Assembly: GCA_003344405.1 (NCBI GenBank)
Contig: NOWV01000020.1
Location: 62,001 to 126,000 of the forward strand
Length of the DNA stretch: 64,000 nt
Direction: 5' to 3'
DNA from: Trichoplax sp. H2
Lineage: Eukaryota > Placozoa > Uniplacotomia > Trichoplacea
Translations under genes and position numbers: made by a program
The notes under the pieces: generated by a model
Seen by the model: only the letters and a program-made list of their open reading frames with translations
What the model was told of the DNA's origin: nothing
Databases searched by the model: none
In this document: positions 14,206 to 31,676 of the stretch, one piece after another
Layout: the number at the start of each line of letters is the position of its first letter
How positions within the stretch are numbered: position 1 is the first letter of the stretch

Positions 14206-16350
14206 CACTCCTTTTAAATTAGTCGTCATGATCAGTTAGACTAGCCTTAGCCTGTATAGAAATTCATCCATATTGTGATGTAATGAATAATACGATCATT
14301 GCACCAGTGATTGCAATCATCGTAAAGCAGTTTATTGACGACAACAATTGGAAATATCTTGAATTTAGTGATGCAGCTTATAAGAATCATTATGACTAGG
14401 ATAAGCAGCTTATGAACAATAAACTACCTAAACTGGTTTAAAAATAGTTTTACCTAAGCTACATAATATTGTAGCCAATTTTAATATTGTGGATTTCTTT
14501 TTGTTAATATTTAGTTAATCTACAGTCAGTCAGAACAATTAGTTTGGGACTAATTTCAAGCATGAAGACAACAAATTTTCCCTTATTTTCGCAAGAGCCT
14601 ATGTAACTCAATACTTAATAACGAAGTATCGGCTTAAATCTCTACAACTCACACAAGCAGTATTATACTGTAGTTAGTATTAATCGTTCTAAATGTTATT
14701 TTAGTAGTTTATTTTGACCATTTCCATATTTTACTACCCCTTTCTCACTTATTACGTTAAAGGTCATAAAATTTAGATTTAACGTCTTGAAACTTTACCG
14801 CCCATTCCAGTGATCGATATAATCATGCAATACCAATCAAGTTATTGTCAAGAAAAATTGATCACCGTCAATCGAAAAAAGTAGAATAGTCATCAAGAGA
14901 GAAAAATAAGATGAAACAAGACTTTTATTGCTTTGCAAAACAAAAAAACAAAAAAGTTTTCCTCCTGACCTCTGTCTCAGCCATGTTGAATTTTTCCTTA
15001 ATTTCAAATCGATGTACTTTGCCCACTAATAGTAGCTTACAAGACAGGAATACAAGAATGATTTAATCGCTAAGGTTAACCCCTATAAGTTATTGCACCT
15101 GCTGCTGATTTGAACACATAGGTGGGAAATAATTCTACAATAAGTTCGTTGGATATATTTAAAATTAGATAGCCAATAGCATTCCACGTTATTCCACTCT
15201 TGTTGACAAAATTAACTAGGCAGCCATGCACAGAATTGTTATGATAACAATGAAACATCTGTAGAATTTGGCAATATCCAATGCACGCATAAAGGAGAAA
15301 ATAAATAGCGTCTCAAACGATTCAAGGTAGTAAAAAGACTCAAAGCCAATACAATCAAAATTTCTCAAATAGCAATCATTCAGGTATTGAGACACCATAT
15401 GTAAATATTTTCTAGATTTTTTGCAGATATGACTGCGCCTAGGACTCCTTTACAAGAAAGGATCAATCAGGAATGATGTTACATTTTGTTTCTATACGAA
15501 ATTGCGTACCTAAACTGATGATATTCCTAAATCTTTTGAGTCTAGTCCAGTTCATCCCTTCAATTCTAAAATATTCGACTCTAGTGAATTTGAACTTTAC
15601 GTACATGGACGACTAGACGGCATAGCTGATTTTTTACTACTCGATAATATTATTATTAAGCAATATGGTACGTAGTAAAAATTTAAAACATTTTAACCAG
15701 GTGGCTGATGTTCAATGAAATGCCATACAGTAGACATACTAGGAATATCATCGAAGACTATTCAACATGGCATCGAATTATATACAACTAAGCTCTTAAT
15801 GGATAGGCATGGTTTAGATTAATTATCAACTTTTTCAGCCAAAAGTCAGATAGTAAAAAAGTTCTTAAGTAATTGATAGAAAATTAAATTAACCATTTCC
15901 ACCTTGTGCTATAAATTACGCCCGCGTGAGCTGAGGATCCAATTTAATGGCACCAAGTCATAATGACATAGTAAAGCAGTTATAATTACATTTAGATACT
16001 TCATAATTGCATTAAGAGCCAATTCTGACTAATCAAATGACAAAATAGATTCAAGGAAATTACATTATACGCTATTTTATTACATTCTTAGGTCTACCTC
16101 CTTGTTACAATACTGTAGTGTTTAAAATTTTCAAAACTGTTGCTAAATCTATACGTAATGGGTATTACTTTCCAATATTGCAAATAACATTTTTAAATAT
16201 TAAAATCTTAATCTATTCTTGGTTAATCAATCTGTAAAGAAATAAATTATGATCGACCACATCCCTTTGCACAAACAGTAAAAAATTTATTTGTTTGTAT
16301 AAGCAGCATTTATGAATTAATCATTAGATCAATAATATAATTTAAGACTA

Positions 16351-16865
16351 TAGTATCAACTATTCTGGTAACTAAATCTATTTAGTAGCTGTTTAGCAAA
16401 GCGAATAAAAATATCCTATAAAATGTCTACTTAATGCATGGTACAAACATTTCAATTCTACAGAAAGTGAGACTTCCATAGCAAAATGCTCTGTGCCATG
16501 AGAATTTCCTTTGACAGTTTAATATCGGTGAAAATAAGCCTCTAATATTCATGTAATTGTAAGCCGTATAAAAAAGCTACCAAAACAAAAATCTAAAGTA
16601 ATCTATCCATAGATTTATAGTATCAACTAATCAGGTGACTAGAGCAATTTCGTAGCTGTTTAACTAAGCAAAAAAATCGTAAAATGTCAACTTAAATACG
16701 GAGTGCAAAGATTCCAATTGTACAGAAAATGGGACTTTAATAGTAAAATACTTTATACCAGTAGAATTTCCCTTGTTAGTTTAATCTCTGCAGGAATAAA
16801 ATCTCTAATATCTATCTAAATTGTAAACCTGATAAAAAGCTACCAAAATAAAAAAAATGGAATGT
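16351..16865. repeat. Tandem duplication, unit about 267 bp, two copies
   Basis: TAGTATCAAC starts copy 1 at 16351 and copy 2 at 16618. Matching landmarks follow in order: GTAGCTGTTTA, AAAATGTC-ACTTAA, TTCAAT-TACAGAAA-TG-GACTT, AGAATTTCC, and AAAAAGCTACCAAAA. The copies are clearly diverged and appear non-coding. Confidence 0.75.
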
Positions 16866-18198
16866 AACCTACCATAGTCACAAATCTAGTCAAAATTAAA
16901 ATATTTTCATACACTGTGAAGCTCATAGAAAATATACAAAAAATCTAGACTACCAATCTAAAGCTGTAAATGATATTAGAATCGTCTGAATATAATTTAA
17001 AGCACCATGAAATACTGATCCAGTTCTTAGAATTACAGCTTTTCAGCCTGATTAAATTAGTCAAGTTGATAACCATGATTATCATTATAACATGCACTTA
17101 TATTTATATTTAGCTTGATGGTCAATGGATTATTGAATTATACAACGAATAAGGAGTTAATAGCGCGAAATTAATTTAATCTCCTGATAGAGAATTATTT
17201 CCACTTTAGCCTATCTTTTCCATGTAAAAGCATGATCCTAATAAAATATTTTTCTCCATTTCTCACTGTAGCATTATAATGTAACTCGATCTCTTACAGG
17301 TAGCGTCACTAACCACAAAATTTATGCGAATTCGCTTTAAAGTTCCTTTTTACAAGCTGATGAGTTCAATTTAAAAAGTCAATCCGTATAGTATCTAACT
17401 GGTTCAATAATTTAATAAATAATACTTTAGCTGCTTTAACATGAATTGAAGCTTATTTCCTGCATCAAAATAAAACAATGTTGTTGAATGCTAGTTAATA
17501 TAATAATCAGTCGCAGCAAGTCGTCATAGCATGTGACCATAATTTTATTCAGCATTTTATGACCTTTGCCATGCCTTGTTGGTATTTCAAAGTAAAATAA
17601 ATAAACGATACATAGGGAGTAAAGCTGATTTTTAAAGCTTCATTGAAGTCGTACCTTGCAAATAAATGGCGTAACGGATTTTTATCGCTGTTAGAGCCAG
17701 TTTATTACATTAAGACGAATAAACGCGAAAATGACAGCCATATTATCACGACGGATTGAGCAACACAATCAGAGTGAACTGAATAGCATTTGTGAATCAA
17801 TCCCATACGTAATTTATTGAGTGCTAATATTTAGACTTCCATCTAATTTACAAGACTTAATGAGTGAGCTATAAAAAATCAGATTCAATATGCTCCTTTT
17901 AGGCTAAAATGTTATGATTCGATACTAACTACAGCAGATGGAACACCATGATTGACTAACCAATGCATCTTTCTACATATATCATTCAAGGACTCTTTAC
18001 GGACATTAAACGGAGTCAATCTCCCTTAATTAGAGCATTGATAGAACAGAATTAGAATAAGATTGAGCTTAAAAGACTGAAAATAAATAAATTATGTGTA
18101 AAAATAATGTTCAGTTTGGTATCATCTCAGGTAAACCAGATGAAACTTACAGGTGTACCAACCCCATACGCGTTCTACTGTACTGTACATACATCGTG

Positions 18199-18790
18199 AA
18201 CTCTTTATGAGTATTGAGTGAAATTCATGAAGTTAAAATAGCTAAACTATGGATAATAAATAGTATTATTAATTATCACTCAAGATTAAATTATCTCTAT
18301 TCGTAGTTCAATCATTGAAATCTAATTTTCAATAAGATAAGGGGGATGATCTATCTACAGTATAGAGAGCTTTTAATAAATAGTGTTTGGAATCTCTTCT
18401 GGAAATGAGNNNNNNNNNNNNNNNNNNNNAACTCTTTATGAGTATTGAGTGAAATTCATGAAGTTAAAATAGCTAAACTATGGATAATAAATAGTATTAT
18501 TAATTATCACTCAAGATTAAATTATCTCTATTCGTAGTTCAATCATTGAAATCTAATTTTCAATAAGATAAGGGGGATAAGATAATCTATCTACAGTATA
18601 CAGTACAGAGCTTTTGATAAATAGTTAAAATAGCTAAACTATGGATAATAATTAGTATTAATTATCACTCAAGATTAAATTATTTCTATTCGTAGTTAAA
18701 TCATTGAAATCTAATTTTTCAATAAGATGATCTATCTACAGTATAGAGAGCTTTTGATAAATAGTGTTTGGAATCTCTTCTGGAAATGAG
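18199..18790. repeat. Repeated block interrupted by assembly gap
   Basis: A block starting AACTCTTTATGAGTATTGAG occurs at 18199 and again immediately after the gap at 18430. A third, 5'-truncated copy starts at about 18625. All share the TAGCTAAACTATGGATAATAA core and the closing TCTTCTGGAAATGAG. The first copy stops exactly at the N run, so part of the redundancy is probably an unmerged contig overlap; the third copy shows that some tandem repetition is real. Confidence 0.75.
18410..18429. other. Assembly gap (20 N)
   Basis: Twenty consecutive Ns, the same length as the other two gaps, so this is a placeholder and not a measured distance. Both flanks carry the same repeated block. Confidence 0.99.
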
Positions 18791-18904
18791 GACAGTACTC
18801 CGGTGGTACTCCAGTCTGAGTCTTTCATTCACAATCAATGACCAAAGTACTGAAGATTCCTTTAAGCTCTAATTTAACATGATCTATTTACACTTTCTTA
18901 TTAC

Positions 18905-18955
18905 GATGTACAGTACTCCGGTCCGGTCCGGTACGGTCCGGTACGCCGAGTACGT
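18905..18955. repeat. GC-rich CCGGT/CGGTA microrepeat
   Basis: A short run of CCGGT and CGGTA units, flanked by AGTACTCCGG words, stands out sharply from AT-rich surroundings. A related AGTACTCCGGTGGTACTCC word occurs about 100 bp upstream at 18794-18812. No gene is associated. Confidence 0.7.
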
Positions 18956-21555
18956 GTCAAACGTAGAAAATTATAACAATTATGTTGCTTAAATTAGCAA
19001 GACTTCGCAAATGAAGTAGCAGGAATAGCCTTCCATATCCTCACATAGAATCATTGCCAAGAGAAAGCAGACATGAATGCCTATCTACACTAACATTTAA
19101 TCTTCTCTTAGATGCAGATCCTCGATACACTTAATATATCAATTGAACTCTAAGACGATTTGCCAATCTTGCAGGCCGTTCAAGAAAGTCAAACAGCATT
19201 CCTTGATTCAATATGTTTCATAGCTGCTATGCAATACTAACGAAACTAGATTCGATCTCAGGGTCTAATATTCCATCTAATACCGCTACAGTATGTCTAA
19301 GAATTTGTAGTTAACTAGGTAAAGTGCTGTGAAACGATATAGCGTAACGTGCTCGAAAAGCAACAAAAGAGACTTAACCCTTTAATGTAAACAGAAAGTT
19401 GCAGCATGATCACAAGATTTTTATGTAGACTTGTCACAGTAGGTTGTATTTAGAATTACATCGAGTTTACACGGATAAAAACGGATCAGCTTCGAAAATT
19501 TAGACGAGTATTTAGACTATCATTATATTGCATACTTAAAATCATGCTAATTTTAACTTCAACCAACGAAAACTAGAATTATCTATTAAAGCATACTCTA
19601 CCGGATAAGGTATTACTGCATTTAGCCTCTTCTTAGTACTATAATTCTCCTTCAATCATACTCTTCAAGATAAGATATTACCGTACTAGCCTCTTACTTA
19701 GAATTAGATCTGGCCCATTAACATTTTAAATGAATATATTACAAATTTATAGCTTGCATTCGCATCTGATCATTTCAAGTACGGTATGACAATCAAAGAA
19801 ATCATTCCATGCTTCAGAGAGAATAATCCTCATTTATACCAGAATGCTAGCATACGGTATAGCATAATATCAGTAATTTCAAGAAAAAAAAAATTACTTT
19901 ACTGATCTTTTCTTTTCTTTTATTGGCGATATACGAGTACGCATGTACTGTACAACAGAATATTCATTGATATCGTTATTTCATGAGCATCATATCGAAG
20001 TTTAAATTCTACCATAACTACATATCCTATTGTTAATGATACTAATACAAATATCCACATGATGTATCTATCATGACATACATTTTCATCGTCTGTTTAT
20101 TTAACGACATTTATGGTATTAATAATTATTATTATACCATGATATTTTCACCCTTCCAAATAAGATTTCACATCATCATTCAATCTGCTTTGTCAATGAC
20201 AAAGGGCGTCCAAAAAGAGAAGAAAATACTTCCTTGAAATTCTGTTGGATAATTCAAAAGTAAACCAAGCCAATATTGATTACAATTCCATCAATTGATC
20301 AAAGTTAACAAAAAACAACCAGAAAATATGACCATAAAGCGTACAAGAGCATATTCAGTTATCGGTAACCAGCGATAAACCAATCTTATTAGAGGGTTAA
20401 TCACTTTCAATAACATTATCATGGTTAACCATTAAAAGAAATCAATTTTTGAATCAGTTATAATCATTATTTTGCCTAGCAATACTAAGAGTCTAGGAAA
20501 ACGTCATCAAATTTTTAATATATATATATATTATAAACTGAAATTGATCAACGTAAACTAGCACTATGAAAGCGGTCATAATTACTATCCGTAAGAAATC
20601 AAAATCATAACATAGTTTACTAGTTTAGATCCGCTTTACAGTTGTACAGAATAACCTGAATACTTTAAATCGAACTTTCGACGCTATTTCGTTCTATTTT
20701 AAAATTTAAATACTGGAGAGTATAAATCATAACATAGTATTACTTAAAATTTCTTTTCGTAGGAGTAGTATAAACAGATACGAAAAGTTGCAATATTGAC
20801 GACCAAAAATGCTTTCATAATATTCGTTCAGTGCTTTTAAGATGACAACAGTAAGCCAAAAGAAATTCGCCTCATATCAATATTTAAATCTTGATGGAGG
20901 CGTAATTTATAAATAACATATTGTCTTTACCTGGCTATTAGCTGTAACGCATATTAGCCCTTACTATATTGGTTATCGTAAAAGAAATCAGGAATGATAT
21001 TGGCAGCTAATGGACAATATTGCGATATGGATGAAAATAACTTGACATGGCAGCGCCAGAGTAGAAATAAGCAGAAGCTAGTAATAAAATCAGTTTAATT
21101 TTCGATATTACCAAGTTTAAAAAGAGAAAAGAAATATCGCATCCTTGTATAATGTAAGCAAAGCCATAACTTTACGTACTCGTACGGTATTGAATAGAAA
21201 TATACATTTTAATGGATAAACCATGTTGTTATAGGGTATCGCTTAATTAAATGATGCTACCGCCCAATTAGTGGTATTAGATAAATTCTTAATGCTATCA
21301 AGCAAGGATAGATTATATTACCAACTCAAGTATCATTGTACCGCCATAATCTTTTGGACTGTAATAACCAGGTTCGATGACATTGGAATGTAACAAGATT
21401 AAGATATAAATTTTCTAATAGCATACCTTGTATCTAAGATTCTAATAGGCGAATACTTATATGGCCAAAAATAATCACAATAGGTCCAATTTAATTTACA
21501 TCAATACTAAATTAAGGAACTTTACGGTTTATACCAGAAGTGGTGTGCAATATAG

Positions 21556-21561
21556 TTTATT
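21556..21561 (-). promoter_or_regulatory. Candidate poly(A) signal of the CDKL gene
   Basis: AATAAA on the minus strand, about 75 nt downstream of the proposed stop codon (21636-21638). Position and orientation fit a cleavage signal, but the hexamer is common in AT-rich DNA. Confidence 0.35.
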
Positions 21562-21635
21562 ATAAGCCTGCTTCACAAACATTCACATTACTTTTGTTCA
21601 AAATGGATCAAAACTTCATCTTTTATGACATTGTA

Positions 21636-27517
<5,882 letters not shown>

Positions 27518-30500
27518 TTATCCAAGGAATTGCGTCGATTTATATTTACCAAGCTAAATTAAATGTTATATTTTAAAGAAAAAAATTAGAATGCTAAAAA
27601 TGTTTTATAATCAACATAATACCACGAAAATATCTAACACGGTTTATTCTGATTCGCTCTTATAATCATCATCTTACGATCGAATTAGTGAAAACTGATG
27701 GGAAAGTAGCAGTAAATAACATAATATAAGTTCTAGGCTAAAATTTGTATGATAATGCTATTCTATCGAGCATTCTCTCAGATACTAATTAAATTCCGAA
27801 TAGACTTTTCTTACAATAATTTCATTCGACAGAAAAACATCAATTTCTTCAATTGTTGCAGACATTTTTGAGATTATGTGGCTACCATAATATACGGTAT
27901 TTTACTAGACTCCAAAATAAAGTATCTCAACGACGCTAGTTTGTAAGTTAGAAATTATTTTTCTAACGGTAAACATTAACTACGATGTTACCCCTCAAAC
28001 TACAGTTTCATAATCGTAAGCATAAAAAGGAAAACCTTGAAAAATACTTTTAGTTTAAGGTATGGTTGATACATCAAAACGTGCGAGTGATTCCATGTTA
28101 GTGTAAATAAATGAGTAGCATATTTTAAGAAAGCAACTAAAAATTTATCATTGTTAAAATTGACTCTTTAAGGTTTTTAAAGCCATCAAAATGCTCTGCT
28201 TAAATACAACAGGATTCATCTTCATACACAGTAGAATATCTAATTGCAAGTTTCTCCCTGTCCTTTCCATTATTTGGCATAATTTTTATATGAATTGTAG
28301 AACCGGTACAAATAGAAATAACTCATTTTATTTCTGCAGCTCTGACTGAATTATTGAGAGTAAGGATGTATTAAATATCAGTACTGTACGATTAAATATC
28401 TTAGCAACATAGTATAGTTTTCTATAGAAGGGTCGAGTAGTGTTCACAAGAAGATAAAAAGTTTCCTTAACTATCGTTTGCCATTGGAACAAGATAATTT
28501 ATAGTTTAGGATATTCGCGTTATAACCAGAACCTTCTTTATGAATAAAATATAAAACGTGGTAGGTTGCTATACAGCAAGGGAATTGATACATTCCTTAA
28601 CGTTTTTATCGTTGAATAACTGTATTACTAAATTATTATCATCTCTTTATTTGATCAAATCATTTAATTTAAAGCATAGATTTACTGAAATAAGGTTCAT
28701 ATACGTCTATCCGCATATTTATTAAAGTAAGGCCAATAATATTTAAGAACGGTTATAAAATTGATAAAGACACCCACTGTACGTGCCGTGCCTTAGAAGA
28801 TATAGTAGCCTAAGCAAGACGAAGAAACTGTTTTTTTCATCGATACTATTTCCGAGAGATATTTTAACATCATTAAAAAATTAATAAAGTTCACGTAGAA
28901 TAGAAAACTAAAAAACGAAAATTATGTAATAGACATGCTTTAGAATTGATATATTTCCTAATTTTGATGATTCTATCAATAATCTCAAAGTATTCTGCCG
29001 TTATCAACTGTATCTAGGTGTTGATAGCGCTGCACATTATGTGTATACATATGACAATTATGGCAGCGTTACTAACTTACCTAATTTGTAGGTTGTTAGG
29101 AGAAGACGGCGATGATAAAATAAGTAATTTAGCAAGAAAATTTGCTATTGGGGATAGAAATCTTCAATTTTCATTTGGAGTTAATATTAAGTAGTAATAA
29201 TTATCAATATCACGTTCTAAACCATGGCCGTCTCCGGACACAAATTGCTATGGAGATAGTAACAGTGAAAAAAATGACGATGAAGTTAATGTTGTTCCTT
29301 TTTCCCCCTCTTTGATTATTGTATTAAGCAGTGATGATTGTGTTTTCAAGCTTATTTTATATAGTTACAAATATAAGATATGAATCATAGGCATACTTTC
29401 TATACAAATACTTGCAAGCCAGCAGCATCCATCGACAATACGTTGCCCTGATCAAAAACTCTTATTGAATTTTTATTAACCTCTAACTTTAGCATATTAA
29501 CAATACTGTTCTTAAAAAATAATAGATCGCCTTGAGATTATTGTTACATGACTAGCCTTGGGTATACTATTAACAGAAAATGAATAACAATTAAATGTAC
29601 AAAAAACATAATTTTCGACACGACACTGGTAGACAATCTTCTCCGTTCAATCAAAATTGAGATAAGCTCATTTTAGGTACACAAACATCAAACTAGGCGT
29701 ACTATACTATAATGAGAATGTCAATCAAGATAGGAAATAATATCCTTCAATAATAACTACTATAAAAGCAACTAATAGCCCATTCAACTACGCTAACAGA
29801 TTGACAGATCGCTGAAGGGAGTTACTTTATCATCATTTGTCACGCAGCTGTTAGTTGTCATAGAAACACAACTATTTCGTCAAACAAATTCAAAACGCCT
29901 ATTCTTCCTTCCTGTTTGATTGTTAAAAAGTTCGTTATCAAGGTATGTTAGTTGTCATAGTTCTTGGTTATAAAATACTGTACCATCTCATCCTTCTGAT
30001 TGCTCTATCGTCCAAAGACCAGTATGCAGTTGTACAGAATACAAGTGCTATACTAGTGGTTAAAGATTGGGCACTCTTGATCAATAATCACTCATAGGTG
30101 TATAGTGTAGAATATCAAGAATTTCAGTCATCTTAGATAATTTAGTGCTTTCCATTCTATTCGATCACATTTCCTATCAATACATTATCGATTTCATCTC
30201 GTAAATGTCGTCTTAAAATCTATTAATTCACATCCCGCTAAAATTAATAACTAATTGATTGATTTGATGAAATAATTTGCAGTATTAAAAGAAAATAGCA
30301 ATTAATGCCATGAAATATGATCGACCCCTAAGTTGAACTACTATGACACTTTATTATATAGGATCTGTAACAATAGAGTACATGTATTGATATTTATTCA
30401 CAATTTTTTATTTTATACTTCAATTAAAGAGGCTTTGTTGAATTAAAACCATCCAGATTTACTGCGGTAGATTTCATACAGAAATCTGAATGACTATCTT

Positions 30501-31343
30501 ACAATATAGAATATATCCCAAGAATTAGCGCTATTGCTTTCCATTTGCTGTATGCATGAGTATCGCAAATTAGCTAACTACAAAATTACTCTAATATTGA
30601 GATTATCGATCCTATTAATCCTATCGTCTAATTAAGTTATCGGTGATATACAACATCATAGTGGAAAAGGCTGTCCCTATCTCTGCCACTACCATTTCAT
30701 CCTAGGTGATACAGATATATGCAATATCATTTTATTATTACTACAGTTAGTTAAATGGCCAGAATGGGCTAGATTCAGAACAGTATTATCTCTTTTACCT
30801 TAATTAATCAAGCACCATGGTAAAACTTCTACATATACTATACAACTAGCGATCTCGCAAATGGATTACCAACTAATATTAATTTGCACTATATCCTTGC
30901 TGCCAAAACTATGGATGATACATTATCAATTTCAATACTATCCATACTCTGTACAAACTGTATTTTATTACAGTACCATTTCATCTTCCAATATAAATAT
31001 CTTAAGAGGTCTAAGCATTACTTATATTTGACTGATACAATAAATGTCGCTTGTATGATTCCCGGTAAATGAAATTAATCCACATTAAATACTGCTGATT
31101 TATTCTGCAATGCCATTGAGTACTCATTCTATACTTCACAGGATTATTGCAATCATTTAATATAAATGCAATACCTTGCCTGCTAATTTTAGGGGTACAA
31201 TATTAGTAAATTTAATCTAAAACAACCATCGCTCGGTGTTTATTACAGTAAAAACAAATTTTGGTATAATAACCATAGTGTTATCGAAGTTGCTTATTAA
31301 GTATACGTAGCAGGCCATTTTATAATGTTCAAATGTTACTACT

Positions 31344-31676
31344 ACCTGTTACTGTGGCTGAGAAGGGCCACTGTACTTTGTAAAGCCTGAGCGCACTACA
31401 ATTCATGTGTGTGTACCAGAAAGTCTTTGCACGTAACTAGAAATCCTGTGCATGTACCAGAAAGTCTTTGCACGTACTACAAATCATGTGTGCACCAGAA
31501 AGTCTTTGCGCGTACTGCATATATATGCGTGTACCAGGAAGTCTTTTGCACTTACTGGAAATCCTGTGCATGTGCCAGAAAGTCTACGCGCAAAGACTTT
31601 CTGGTCCACACAGATAATTTGTAGTACGCATACGTTTTACAAAGTACAATGGCCCTTCTCGGCCATCGTAACCTGT
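31344..31676. mobile_element. Fold-back (MITE-like) element with internal 40-bp repeats
   Basis: Two inverted arms of about 87 bp (31344-31430 and 31590-31676) are reverse complements with scattered mismatches. Both contain GAGAAGGGCCA-TGTACTTTGTAAA near the outer end and ACCAGAAAGTCTTTGC at the inner end. Between them lie tandem units of about 40 bp, each starting CCAG(A/G)AAGTCTTT (about 31416, 31457, 31495, 31534, 31575). There is no transposase, so if mobile it is non-autonomous. I could not see a convincing target-site duplication. Apparent ORFs across it are repeats read as protein. Confidence 0.75.

Larger units (their letters stand above)
6224..21635. other. Long stretch without a recognised gene
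   Basis: About 15 kb in which I could assign no exon. Reading frames here stay below about 72 codons, as expected by chance in AT-rich DNA. It contains several old tandem duplications (10960-11100, 13855-14205, 16351-16865, 18199-18790), a small GC-rich CCGGT/CGGTA microrepeat (18905-18955), a TA run near 20518-20535 and a 20-N gap at 18410-18429. One minus-strand frame (11540-11755, 71 codons) has a less AT-biased composition but matches nothing I know. Confidence 0.45.

Noticed and set aside
29060-29194. 44-codon ATG-to-stop frame
   Set aside because: Length expected by chance; no context or homology.
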